Shown here piece after piece: positions 45,796 through 57,867 of a stretch of DNA of 64,000 bases. Source of the DNA: Desmodus rotundus (Eukaryota > Chordata > Mammalia > Chiroptera > Phyllostomidae); NCBI RefSeq assembly GCF_022682495.2, contig NC_071388.1, positions 82,771,073 to 82,835,072 of the forward strand, given 5' to 3'. A program made the translations under genes and the position numbers. The notes below the pieces were generated by a model. It had not been told where the DNA came from. It made no database searches and saw nothing but the letters and a program-made list of their open reading frames with translations. Each line of letters opens with the position of its first letter. The first letter of the stretch is position 1.

Positions 45796-48117
45796 TTTTC
45801 TTTGCTTAATCCCTTCACCTTTTTTACCCAGGACAGCTGTCAGTCACTTCTCCAAAGAGGACACACAGATAGGCTTATGAAAAGTTTGTTAATATTGCAT
45901 TTGAGGTGGAGCTAATGGATTTACCCTGAAAGTTTTATCAACACATATTATGAGCATTAATTTTATTATTTCATTCAAATCAATTAAATAAATGTTTGAA
46001 CTTTTAAATACAGGATTATATAACCCCATATCTAAAATTTATTCTAATAATATTTAAATATTCTAACATAATTTAATTATAAAATCTTGAAAGTACCAAA
46101 TATATTCATAAGACTATGAGAACACTAAAAATACTGGCCTGTCATTTTCTAAAATCTTTTCACAAAGGAAAACTCAAGTTCCCAATACTTTGTTGTAGTG
46201 CTGACTGGTGCACACTAACGTAAGCTTCAGATCCACTGATCAATTTTAAGAGATAATGTGGTGCCCACAAACTAATACTTACTGAACGTATAAATGTCGA
46301 TTGTACTGAATCATGCACACATTCTGTGTGGATGCACCTTGCGCTCAATGGCAAGACAGCTGGCAGGTCAGGACTGCACTCCCTTACTTCAACACTGAGG
46401 CTTTCGTGCTTTACGAGGTGGCACATCCAAAAGCGCAGCTCCTTTAGTACTATGGCACAACCAGCTGCAGTAAATGGTTAGACAAAATGCTTCACCCAGG
46501 TCCAGAGATAGGCTGTAAGATTAATAATCGGATATCAATCATTATCACGATCATCATCATCCTGATCAGGACTCTGATGGTTATGAGTTAGTCATTTAGT
46601 TATGACGGTAATCTGTCATCTTAATTCCTAATGGTGTAACTCTCTGTTCTATAAAAGACAAGGAGAAGCTGACCTCCATTGTCTCTTCTACCAGAGAATT
46701 TCTAACTACTCACATGCATTGCAGAGACATAATCGTAAGAGAATAATTTAATGTTTGACAGTTTCCACAGCAAATTTCCTGAATTTTTAGGGTTTTTTTT
46801 TCTCCACACTGTCCTACCATAAAATTCCTTCATTTCTTTTCCATAACTAGTGCAGAATGTCAGTGAAACCCAATGTCCATATTGTTAACAATGTATTTTC
46901 TGCATAGAAAGGACGATTTTGCAATATATTTATGATTTTAACTTTGATGTCTGTTGTTGTGAATGCTATTCCTGTACTTTTTGATATACAAAATACAAAG
47001 ATAAAAAAACAAGTGAGAAGTTGAGCATATCAGTATCTAACCTTAAATATTTATGCTGATTTCCAACAATTGCATCCATTATGCTAGTCCTTATTTTCTC
47101 CATGGAAAGAGAAAATAATCCTTCTCAGTGGATTTCTTTGCTTTTTTTTCTAACCTCTGTGACCAATTATTTACTTAGTGCTATTTTTTCATTTCATTTC
47201 TATTTGTGTAAACTTATTCTTATTTATCAATGTCGAGCTTCTCATGTTCCTACTTTATCTTATACATCAGTTAATGAACAAACTCAGAAACTTTTAAGCC
47301 AGAAACATATAGTGATATAAACAGTTGAATTTATATTATACTATAAAATACAAGTGAAGATGAGTAAACCGCATGCTATTTATTAACCCAGAGAGGGATA
47401 AGCACAAATTATAATTCATTTTTTATAAAGAAAACAAGGTGAAATATGTGGAAAAACTGAAATTGAAAGACCAAAATAATTAAGTGTTGACTCAAATCCA
47501 ATTAGTATAGATGATAGAAACCTAAGATTTAATATTTATTCATTTTGTACATAAACTAATATGTGAGAAAAATTATAAATTTACCTAGAAGAAAATATGG
47601 GTGATAATAGTTCATAAAATTTTTGAATATATGAGTGACAAGATCCTTCCCCACCAGATACTAAAATATAATACTGTTAAAAGTATTAAAATGATAGAGA
47701 TTGAAATGAGAATATTCTCATAAGTAATTTGATATAATTCATAGTCTAGAAATAGAAACTATAAATGTTTAATATAATAAAGATCATTCATAAATGATGA
47801 AATAAAAATACTTAATAAATATCATGGGACAAAATAATTTATAGGAAAAAATGAAAGTTATATATAACACATCTGGCACCAAAAGTTGTTATATCTGGAG
47901 TCAAAATATAAATTTGAAAAATACTAGGTAAATAAAATACAATTTACTATCAAATATTATTTATCAAATATTTTAGAAGTCTGTTTAAACAGGCTATTAT
48001 TGCACATCAGATAGAAAAAGTTATTAAATGTAAACTAATAAAAATCATTTTACTTAATCTGCAGCTTGGAAAACAATCACTAAAAATTTGAAGCTTCCCA
48101 TTTATCACTCTTTGAAT
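45796..48117. other. Mostly unique sequence
   Basis: No gene or repeat recognised. The subregion 46,140-46,640 has more CpG and more complex sequence than its neighbours and could be conserved. Confidence 0.4.
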
Positions 48118-48231
48118 TTATATATGTATATATAAATCATTTATATAAATTACATATAAATGATTTATATAAATAATTTATATATAAATTATATAAACAA
48201 TTTCTGTATATATTATATATAAAAATATATG
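48118..48231. repeat. AT-rich palindromic simple repeat
   Basis: TATATATAAATCATTTATATAAATTACATATAAATGATTTATATA-type sequence forms extended inverted repeats directly before the mariner copy at 48,233. It offers many TA targets and could form a cruciform. Confidence 0.8.
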
Positions 48232-48232
48232 T

Positions 48233-48907
48233 GGTCTGTCCAGAAAAGTCCAGGCATTGTTACTGTAATGAGAATTGTTTGCATGACACTGATATAACCT
48301 GGCAGTCAAGGAGAGTGGACTGGAATGCACATGTGTGAACAATGACAACTTCACTGGACTAGTCAATGGGGGCAGTAGACACTGTTGAGTGAGCATGTGT
48401 ACTGTGTGGCCCTAGCATTCAAAATGACTGAGTGAGTAGAACAACAAATCTGCATTAAATTTTGTGTTTAGCTTGAACATTCCTGTGCAAAAACTATTCC
48501 AGCGATTCAGAAGGCCACAGCTATGGGCAACTGGTGATTAGAAGCTTCATCACACAACACATTGACTCATGCATCACATCTCATGCAGAGTTTTTTGATG
48601 AAACATCAAATCACCTAGGTGACTCAGCCATCCTACAGCCCAGATGCAGCACTCTGTGACTTCTGGCTTTTCCCAAAACTAAAATCACCTTTGAAAGGGA
48701 AGAAATTTCAGACCATCAGTGGTATTCAGGAAAATAGGACAGGGCAGCTGATGGCGATTGGGAGAACTGTGTGAGGTCCCAAAGTGCTCACTTTGAAGGG
48801 GACTGAGGCGTCATTGTCCTATGTACACTGTTCCTTGTATCTTCTAGATTCTTCAGTGAATGTCTCTAGTTTTCATATTACATGGCTGGATACCTTCTGG
48901 ACAGACT
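48233..48907 (+). mobile_element. Tc1/mariner deletion derivative (copy 2)
   Basis: Ends GGTCTGTCCAGAA (48,233-48,245) and TTCTGGACAGACT (48,895-48,907) are inverted repeats with one mismatch. The body parallels copy 1 (965-3,409) from AGTCCAGGCATTGTTAC to CTTCTGGACAG, but has no LINE insertion and about 50 extra bases near 48,390-48,445. The right half carries the reversed-out traces of a mariner transposase C-terminus (SGFSQN-type wording near 48,663 and GGAAGAAATTTCAGACC). It is non-autonomous. Confidence 0.85.
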
Positions 48908-49189
48908 ATATACATATATGTATACATTCATACATCCTTTAATAATTATTATCCTCTATTTTATGAAATACATTCCTAGCCTATAAATACAGAGTACATT
49001 TAAATGTATTTAACATTTGTCATTTTAATAATGTTAGATATTATTTTCTGCAATTTGCTTAATTATGCTCAACATTATGTATGAGAGAGACTTATTCTGG
49101 TTATTCACTCAGTTTTATTATATATAAATTCATTAAAGGATTATGACAAAATAACTTTATGCATTTACATATTTTTAGACATTTAGGAT
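48908..49189. other. Unique or unrecognised sequence
   Basis: AT-rich with a short TACATATATG run. No feature assigned. Confidence 0.4.
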
Positions 49190-49579
49190 ATTACCAACAT
49201 TTAACTTTTAAACAAATACTATTTTTTCCACTGGCATTAAGGATAATAAAACATTACTATCAACAAATATATGCTTCTAAATTTGACAACATAGTTGAAA
49301 TGGATCAATTCCTTGAAAGACACAATCTGCCAAACTCATAGCAGAAGAAATCATTTGAATAAGCCTATATCTATTAATGAAATTAAGTCAATAAATAATT
49401 ACCTCATAAAAGAGAAAGCACCAGTCCCAGATGGATTCATCCATGAATTCTAACAAAATTTAAAGAAAAAATATTACCAATTATCTACAATCTCTTTCAG
49501 AAGATAGGAGCACAGAAAGTTATTTCTAATAATTCTGTGAAGCTAGAATTATCCTAATACCAAAATCAGACAGAGAAAT
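49190..49579 (+). mobile_element. L1 ORF2 fragment, sense, left of mariner
   Basis: ORF2 reverse-transcriptase-proximal sequence: GAAATGGATCAATTCCTTGAAAG near 49,298 and CCAGATGGATTCATCCATGAATTC near 49,427. It continues after the mariner at 50,863. Confidence 0.8.
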
Positions 49580-49581
49580 TA

Positions 49582-50860
49582 TTGGGTTGGCCTAAAATTT
49601 TGTTCGTTATTTTTTTTCCATATGATGGCTCTAGTAGTGCTTAGTTGTCTTTAACTTCATTCAAAAGCAATTGTATTGCATTGTGACAGCCATCATATCA
49701 GCATGCATTTAAAAAAAGTATCAAAATTGGTGAATTTTTGTGTAGCCATTTTAATATTGCAGATGGAAGAAAATAGGCAACATTATCAGGCATATTATGC
49801 TTTATTATTTAAAGAAAGGTAAAAATGAGACTGAAAAGCAAAACAAAACAAAACAAAACAAAACATTGCACAGTATATGGGGAAGGTGCTGTGACTGACT
49901 GAATATATCAAAAGTGATTTGCAGAGTTTCGTGCTGGCTGGACGATGCTCCACATTTGGTAGACCAGTCGAAATTGATAGCAATCAAGTGGAGACATGGA
50001 GAACAATCAATGTTACACCATGTTGGAGGTCACTGACATACTCAAAATATCCAAATCAAGCATTGAAAATCATTTGTACCAACTTGCTTATGTTAATTAC
50101 TTTGATGTTTGGTTTCCACATAAGTTAAGTGGGAAAAACCTTCTTGATCATATTTCTGCGTATGATTCTCTACTAAAACATAACAAAGATGTTTCATTTT
50201 TTAAAACAAATTGTGACTGCAATGAAAAGTGGATACTTTACAGTAATGTGGAACAGAAAATATTGCGGGGGAAATGAAATGAACCACCACCAGCCACACC
50301 AAAGGCTGGTCTTCATCCAGAGAAAGTGATGCTGTGTACATGGTGGGATTGGAAGGGAGTCTTGTGTTATGAGCTCCTTCTGGACAACCAAATGCTTAAT
50401 TCCAACAAGTACTGCTCCCAGTTAGACCAACTGAAAGCAGCACTCAACAAAAGCATCTGAAATTAGTCAGCAGAAGACACATAATCGTCCATTAGGATAA
50501 CACAAAACTGCATGTTTCTTTGATGGCAAAAACCTGCTATAGCTTGGCTGGTAAGTTTTGCTTTATCTGTCATATTCACCAGACATTGCACCTGTGGATT
50601 TCCGTTTATTTCAGTCTTTACAGAATTATCTTAATGGAAAAAGTTTCAATCCCTGGAAGACTGCAAAACGTACCTGGAACACTTCTTTGCTCAAAAAGAC
50701 AAAAAGTTTTGGGAAGATGGAATTATGAAGTCGCCTGAAAGATGCCAGAAGGTAGTAGAACGAAATGGTGAAAATGTTGTCCAATAAATTTATTAGCGAA
50801 AATGAAAAGTGTGTCTTTTATTTTTACTTTAAAACCAAATGAACATTTTGGCCAACCCAT
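49582..50860 (+). mobile_element. Full-length mariner (Hsmar1-like), inactive
   Basis: The terminal repeats TTGGGTTGGCC and GGCCAACCCAT are flanked by TA on each side (49,580-49,581 and 50,861-50,862). Joining the L1 flanks over one TA restores the L1 reading across AGAGAAATAAGAAG, proving insertion into an L1. The 1,279-bp length is that of a complete mariner. The transposase is a pseudogene (see 49,763-50,787). Confidence 0.92.
49763..50787 (+). pseudogene. Mariner transposase pseudogene
   Basis: The frame order is that of a DD34D cut-and-paste transposase, starting near ATG at 49,763. The helix-turn-helix part is around 50,010-50,110 (VTDILKISKSSIENHL). The first catalytic aspartate is replaced by asparagine: CNEKWILY at about 50,218 where a CDEKW segment is expected. 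The second site, around 50,490, has an in-frame TAG just before DN. The third (YSPDIAPVDFRLF, near 50,573) survives in another frame. A CAAAA pentanucleotide run at 49,838-49,865 and several frameshifts also break the frame. Full-length, dead. Confidence 0.85.
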
Positions 50861-50862
50861 TA

Positions 50863-51250
50863 TAAGAAGAAAAGGGTATCCACCAGTAGCTCTCTTGAAC
50901 ATAGATGGAAAATCCTCAACAAAATATTAGCAAATTGAATCTGACAATGCATAAAAATAATCATACACCATGACTAACTTGGATTTATCCCAGGTTTGCA
51001 AGCCTGATTTAACATTTGGGAAGCAATATCTTTATTTATATAAAGATATAATAATATCTTTATAGATATATGTGCATACATATATATGTATATATAATAA
51101 AATCACAATATTATATCAATAGTGTAGAAAAGGCTTTGAAAAAGTCCAACAGCCATTCATGTTAAAAAATATCTAACAATATTAGAAATAGAGAAAATAG
51201 TGTTTTTCAAGAGACTGGAATAAACACTGTTTTTAAATAACAAAACAAAA
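50863..51250 (+). mobile_element. L1 ORF2 fragment, sense, right of mariner
   Basis: ORF2 reverse-transcriptase region resumes with AAGGGTATCCACCAGTAGCTC (50,872) and AATATTAGCAAATTGAATC, then an AT-rich microsatellite insertion at about 51,035-51,105. L1-like ORF2 sequence follows to about 51,250. Confidence 0.78.
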
Positions 51251-51259
51251 CTAGAAATC

Positions 51260-51600
51260 TAAAATTTTACTTGTAGATATGTTCACTGAAAAATGCTCAG
51301 TGCATAAGGATATATACAGGAGAATGTTTATTATAATAGTTTTTACAGTAAAATATTAGAAATAACCTAGATGTCTGTAATAAGATAAATATGCGGTGAT
51401 ATTTTCATATGTGCACAGCCACACAAGCAGTGAAAATACTGAACTAGAATGGCAGGTGTCAAAACATACGTATCCTCAAAGCAAAATGTCCACTAAAAGA
51501 AGTGTTACATAGCAAGAAATACACAATAAAATATTACATATTTATATTATAAAACATGCAAAACTTTAGTATGTAATGCTTGTGACTATAGCAGCACACT
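51260..51600 (+). mobile_element. L1 3' UTR relic, sense
   Basis: AATATTAGAAATAACCTAGATGTCTGTAATAAG (51,350-51,382) and GATATTTTCATATGTGCACAGCC match the L1M 3' UTR phrasing in order. Probably the tail of the same or a neighbouring L1. Confidence 0.5.
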
Positions 51601-51999
51601 AAAATTTAATTAAAGTACCTTGAGAATTTTCTCCACCAAACCTATGTTAATGAAACCTTTATGACAGTGAGGTAGAAGACTAGGATGATGGTCAGCACAG
51701 GAAGCCTCAAGTTAGATTTTTTTAAAGAAAAACTATTACAAAACAAGTACTAAACACTTTGTAAACCAAGCAGGTAGCCACGAAGATGCACAGTTCAATT
51801 TCTTGTTGTCTCAGCTGCTGCAGTCTGAAATCCAGCAGTGAACTTGTGCTAATGTGGCACTTTCAACAGGCTACTCCTCCCAGGGCATGAGCACAGTAAG
51901 GAGCAGTAAGGTACATCCATACTTGGCAGATGTGTCACCTCTCCTATAGGTGACTTTGGTTCCAGAAATCCCAGTCAGACTTGGCAAAGCTTAGACTTG

Positions 52000-52205
52000 C
52001 AGTGTAGTTTACGGCATTTCTTCCTTCCGTTCTTCTCTCTTTTCTCTTGCACAAGGTTTAAAGTTCATCGTGATCCGGTGGCAGTGTGTCTAATCTCCTA
52101 CGTGTTTCACATTTTCCCTCAACACTGTCTTTTTCCAATAAATTTCTTACAGGTCTAATCCCATCTTGACATCCTTCTCAGAGGATCCAGAGCAACGAAG
52201 TAAAT
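52000..52205 (+). mobile_element. Possible LTR relic (ERVL/MaLR-like)
   Basis: CTTTTTCCAATAAATTTCTTACAGG (52,129-52,153) and TCAGAGGATCC (52,176-52,187) recall the 3' end of an ERVL/MaLR LTR. The upstream half is not recognisable. Low confidence. Confidence 0.35.
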
Positions 52206-53385
52206 ATGGCAAACTGTCAAGAAACTGAGTATACTGGTACATCAACATTCATTCTGTGATTCATAATTTTATAGTTTCATGTGAGTGGTTGCATTATAGG
52301 TAATTTATAATTTCCCATATATTCCAAACCTTTTCATTAGGCATTTGTTGTTTTGTGATCTGCAAAAAAAGGAAAACAGACTTCTGATATCAAAATAAAC
52401 CAGTAAAAATGCAACAGAACCGCATCTTCACCACAGCAATATTTTGCCAAACTGTTACAATGCGATGTGAATATTTAATATCTTTGCACTGAATTGGAAA
52501 ACTCATACACTTTTCCACATATACAGCGTATGTCTGCTGACAGTGCACATGTATTCCAAAAATTAGGAATTTGAAGCAGAATCACCGTCTGTCAGCTGAT
52601 GTTTAAAAACTATTCTTCCAAACGTGTGTACACCTGGGCAGCTCTCTCATCCCTGGTAAGAAAAGGGGCACAGACACATTGCCCCTCTGCTCTTACACAC
52701 ACATTAACCTGTCATGTGGTCACTTCTTGTCTCAAACAAGCTTTACTCTGCTGATCACTTTAACTGTGATTTCCCTCCAGTTTCCTTATTTCACCGGAAG
52801 ACTTGAGGACAGACTCCTGGGTAGGCATGCCAAGTCTGTTACAGATAGAGCTTTGACCTTTTCCACTCTTGAGCCACAATTCCCACACAAAGTCACTATT
52901 CTGTCAGCGTCTCTACCGGTTCCAGTGATAACCTTGCATGCGGAACTACCTCTGTAGGAACTCTAGCATATATTTACTGTGATCTCTAAATATTTGCTTT
53001 GCCATTTTTAGTACTTAAATGTCCTTTGCAGTCTCTTGTGTCAATTGGGATTTTTAAGTATCTTCAAAATATATTTAATTTTTCAGCTTTGAAATGGTTT
53101 CTCAATCATGTTTTCATTCTACGTTTCTTAAAGGACTGGAAGATAAATACTGTCCTGAACTTTATCTTCTGCTTCACAAATGTTTTCTAGTTATTTGATA
53201 TTCCTAAGTAGCAAATACCTTAAAAGAACAGACTATGTCTTTAAAATTATTTTTAAGCTCTATATAGTACACATCTAGAATTCTCAAATGCATTAATGCT
53301 TAATTAATGAACCACAACACTATTACTCTGGAGAGAGCTCAGAGAGAAGCATTAACCAGTCATTTAAAATGCCACTCATTGCCCT
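52206..53385. other. Unique or unrecognised sequence
   Basis: No recognised repeat or exon. Open frames here (for example 52,679-52,957) are chance-length. Confidence 0.4.
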
Positions 53386-53389
53386 GGGA

Positions 53390-53810
53390 GTATAAATTAG
53401 CATAAGCTTTTTTGAAGAGCACTGTGTAAATATACATAAAAAATGTATTTAAAGATATATTCTTTTTATTAAAACAATATCATTACCAGAGGTTTATTTT
53501 AAAAAACAGTAATATGTATATGCAAACAAATATATTGCTATGTGGGAGTGTTCCATGCAGCAAATTTAGAATTAAAAAATTATGAAATTATAAATTCTAA
53601 AACAAGGATGTATCAAGAAAACAATATTATAACCATACAAAACATTATTTAGTCATTAAAATAGTATTGTAGAAAATATTTCAAAATATGTTTAAACTTG
53701 TTAATGATACTATTTAGAAGGAAGAAAAGGAAGAAATTACAAACTATACTGTCTACATATATGACCTCTTTTTAATAAAAATTTCAATAAAGAGGCTGCA
53801 TAAGGTAGTA
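53390..53810 (+). mobile_element. Possible L1 3' UTR relic, sense
   Basis: GGGAGTATAAATTAGCATAAGC, then GCTATGTGGGAGTG and CATACAAAACATTATTTAGTC are in the order expected of a diverged L1M 3' end. Tentative. Confidence 0.4.
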
Positions 53811-55055
53811 AGTGTACCTTAAAATAATGTCAGCAGTTATTGATAATTTTTGTAATTAGATGAATTTTCTTGTATTTGATCACCTATATTTTCTATTTTT
53901 TGCAACATAATGTCTAATTTCTCTAATTACATACTTATAAACTAGATTGGTATTTAAAATACTTTTTAAAATATTACAGGCATAGGAAGTATTTGTGACA
54001 AACTAAATTAAAATCTCTAAATTGTCTTTTGAGCCCACTCTTGTATAATATGTAAACATATTACAAATTTTTCTTTCTGGTTAGGGAACTAATGGGTAAC
54101 TTCTGTGGGTGCTTTATGAACTCTTTTAACTTTTCATTTTGCATTGTTAAATGTTCTGATGACCGTTTCTATTTTTACTTTGAAGAAATATTAAAAAAAT
54201 AAAACATAATTCAATTCCTCTTTAGCTGGCATTACAAGTTACTTTTTAAATAAGTGTATGTGTCGGAAAAGAAGGCGTGCCACAATTGTTTCATGCAATT
54301 TAAGCAAACTGGTTAGAAGTGAAATGGTTTTTTGTCTGTAGTGCACCACTGAGCACCTTCATAAAATGACACTATGTATGCTGGTCATGTGCTTGTGAGT
54401 GAAGAAAAAGATTTTGATTAGGAAAACTTGCTGGTCTTTTAACACCCACAAAGAGATGATTGATTGATTCTGTCTAGAATGATAGTTTTGTGTTTGAGAT
54501 CATTTGATCAGTGAGCAACAAATATAGCTCAGGCTTTTCAATTTTCTCTATTTAGGCATCTTAATGTAAAGCCCTAGAAGGGGAGTATTGTCCAAATGTG
54601 CAAACTACTTTCTATTTGTGACTTTTACACTGTATTCCTTTCTATGCTTACACTTGTCTCTACTGAAGACCCTTTAATATTGCTGAATCCAGAAGATGAC
54701 TTTGCTCCACTAAAAAACTTTTTTTCCCTCATAGAATGAAAATACAATGCATTAGGCTTAATCAGTGTTGTAAGGAATGACCTGGCTACAGCCCATAGTT
54801 TTAGTTGCTCTCACTTGATCAGTGACCTAGTAAGGGACACTGGTGTGCTTGAGATGTGAGCGTACATATATTCTGGGAAGCACAGCAGAGACTGCTGATT
54901 TTCTCTGGGAAATTCAACCAGCAAGTTTGCTCATCAGCATAGTTTGTATGCAAAAGCCAGCATGGAAGGCTTCTTCTGCTCCTGTAGTGCCTCTGTAAGT
55001 CCAGGCTCCTCCCATAACATCAAACTACATCAAAATATTTAAGACATGTCAACTT
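53811..55055. other. Unique sequence
   Basis: No feature recognised. The part near 54,240-54,560 is moderately complex sequence that may be conserved. Confidence 0.35.
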
Positions 55056-55059
55056 GGCA

Positions 55060-55275
55060 TTATTAACTTTGGGGCCACATAATTCTTTGCAAAGGTTGGG
55101 GATACGGTGCTGTCCTGCGCATCCCAGGGTGTTTAGCAGCATTTGACTTCTACTCATTAGATGTTAGAATGTTAGAAGCATCCTCTAGTGTGACAACTGA
55201 AAGAAAAAAAAAATCTCCAGGCATTGCTGAAGGCCTCTGGAGAAAAAATAACCCCTAGGCGAAAACAATTGATCT
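55060..55275 (-). mobile_element. MER20-like hAT-Charlie relic
   Basis: The order GGGGCCACATAATTCTTTGC, GCATCCCAGGGTGTTTAGCAGCATTTGAC (about 55,120-55,150) and CTCCAGGCATTGCTGAAGG (55,215) is that of a common Charlie-group element seen in reverse. MER20 elements have known enhancer roles in placental mammals. None is claimed for this copy. Confidence 0.6.
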
Positions 55276-55319
55276 AAGGAAAACTGTAAGAAACTACAAT
55301 TTCAAAAAAGGTGGATAGG

Positions 55320-55430
55320 CCTAAATTTGTATTTTGATTCTGCTAGTTACTGACACATTTTCTGATTCTGTTTCTGCATCTGTAAAATTTAGGTAATAGG
55401 GTTCATATCCACATCACAGCCTGCCACCCA
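55320..55430 (+). mobile_element. MIR SINE fragment
   Basis: GATTCTGCTAGTTACTGACAC then CATCTGTAAAATTTAGGTAATAG (about 55,377-55,400) is the MIR core order. Confidence 0.55.
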
Positions 55431-57615
55431 TTTGAAACTCTGTGCCTCCCCGTGTGAGCACCTTCATTCTCCAGGACGTGTGGAAGCTCACTTCAGGAGA
55501 AGTGTGGGAAGACAAGGGTGATGGTGTTCTCCCCCACTGGACACATCTAAAGCTCCTTGGGGAAGATCTGCACACTGCTAAGGTGTGCTTGCTTTCAAAG
55601 ATCCCAAAGAGAATATTTCTTCTGTGAATCAAGTGCATAGTTAATTCCATGTTTAAGATCTCCTCCATTTCAAATGCCTTCAGTTCAAATCAAAACAACA
55701 TTGCAATTGCCTGTTAGCTCATAAATAAGCAAATACAATGTCCCATTTAACTCAGCTTTATGGCAAATAATTGAGACTTGTTCTCCTGTAAACAACATCT
55801 CTACTCATAACAATAACCACCTCTCTAAATATTATAATAATTGTATTTAAAGAAATTTAAAACAAACAAAACTATATTTAAATACACGGTTCAGTTGCCA
55901 TTTATGCAGATGGACTTTGAAACACTGTACAATGTTTTCAAAACTTCTAGTCTCCAGGATTTCTTCTAGATATATGATCATTCTAGGTCTCTAGAGAAAA
56001 AGATTTCTCTTTGGCATATAAGTGCAAAGTTAACATTTTCTGAAAGGAATATTTTGTTTCCATCTTGTGTAAAGAGTTCACAGTTTATATCATAGTAGTA
56101 CTCAGATTTCAACAAACTATAGTTGATGAGCTGATACCTTGACTCGAGTTATTACAATGAGAAAAAGGAAATTGACTCACCCTCGATGAATGATAAACAG
56201 GAATTAGAGGAACAGTAGCTCTGTTTTCTTCTGTGCGTGATGCCTAAGAGTTTGAAATCATAGGATACAATGCAAAGCAGAGAGATGACAGTGGCAAGTA
56301 CAGAAGAGAAAGAACACAGAAGAAGTAAGAAGATACATGTCTATGTCATTATATCAGAGACACAGAGAGCCTTGAGGACTTGCTGTGAGCAGTAATCTGC
56401 ATGTAAAGTTAAGGATACGGGGAATTAAAAGTTAGAACACAGATTGTTTTCCTTATATACATTTTTCCTCTTTCCTATAAATGTTAATGTCTTTCTTTTT
56501 TTGTAACAGGTAATGGAAATGTTTATTACGTTAGAGGAGAAACTGGCTATGTAATCAATTATTTAGTCTGATTTACGTGCCGTGAATAGGTGATGGTTGT
56601 TTTATTAACACATGCAAGTCAGGAGGTCTTCAGTTCAAAGGAAGCATAACTGCACAGGTGACATGAAACTTTAAATATAACCTGGCTGGTCATGCTTGGT
56701 GTGAGGCTTGTGAGATAGAGTTTGGAAATGTGTTTTTTTGTAGGAAATGTGACAGAAAAAAATGTCTCTAAAATCACTTAACAATAGGTGGCAGTTCCGA
56801 TGCTTAACCTCTAGTTTTATTAGGAGAGACAATATTTAAGCAAACTGGACTAGAAATTTTGACCAGATGAGTGAGGAGTACACGTAATGTAAACTGGGGC
56901 TTGTGGTTGAATGAAACTCTCGGAAAGACTTCAACCAGTCATTGTTGGGGACACTTGCATGGCATTTTAAATTCATCTGAAATGACTCTTAAATGATGTA
57001 TTCAGGTAGCCCAGTTTCACGAGTTCCTGTCTCTCTGGCTTTCTCACGTCGTCACTCACAACACCACCACTCTCTGATCTCACAAATGCTGCCGTACCAT
57101 TAGTTACTCTTTTCTCCTTAGTCCTAAACCACTTCTATCTTTCCAACTTAGGCTTTTCTGTCCAAGTCTATCAACTCTCCTGTTGACTATATTGCCTTTT
57201 CAGTACCACCAGGGAGAACTCCAATCTCAGTTAAATATGTTTATATATCTGAAACTAAGCACTATCCAGAGAGTCATCCACCCATCCTCACAGATGAGTG
57301 CTTCTATATATTTTTGAACTTCAACAGAAACTGAATCCTTGCAGTTCTACTATGTTTATTTTTCTTCTCTTTTACATAGTAGATATTTCAAATTTTTCCA
57401 TTCTTATCAAAATATTTTTCACACTTTATACCAATTTTATTTTTAGCAGATGTTTTTGCATATGTTCCTACAGAGAGTTGAATAATGCAATGACAATTTG
57501 AACAATTCCCACCTACAAGTCTACGATAAATTTGCCCTTACTTCACTGCTTTCCTACTAAAGCATAAAAGGAGTGCTTTTTCTACCCATTTTTCAGTCCT
57601 AAACTACCCCTCCTA
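55431..57615. other. Unique sequence, no gene recognised
   Basis: No repeat family, exon or RNA gene recognised over 2.2 kb. Confidence 0.4.
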
Positions 57616-57625
57616 TCTAAGTCTT

Positions 57626-57858
57626 TTTAAGTTTCTTTCTTTCTTTTTTTGCAAGATTTTATTTATTTATTTTTAGAGAGACAGAGGAAGGGACAGAGAA
57701 AGAAAGGGAGAGAAACATCAATGTGCGGTTGCCTCTCACGTGCCCCACACTGGGGACCTGGCCTGCAACCCAGGCATGTTCCCTCACTGGGAATCAAACC
57801 AGTGACCCTTTGGGTTCCAGGCCTGTGCTCAATCCACTGAGCTACACCAGCCAGGGCA
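57626..57858 (-). mobile_element. VES-type SINE, antisense, comparatively young
   Basis: This copy reads well in reverse: T-rich tail, GA-rich body (57,675-57,718), a reversed B box GGGAATCAAACC at 57,789-57,800 and a reversed A-box end GAGCTACACCAGCCAGGGCA at 57,839-57,858. A 9-bp direct repeat CTAAGTCTT flanks it at 57,617-57,625 and 57,859-57,867. It is a bat-specific tRNA-derived retroposon. Short open frames over it are by-products. Confidence 0.93.
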
Positions 57859-57867
57859 CTAAGTCTT

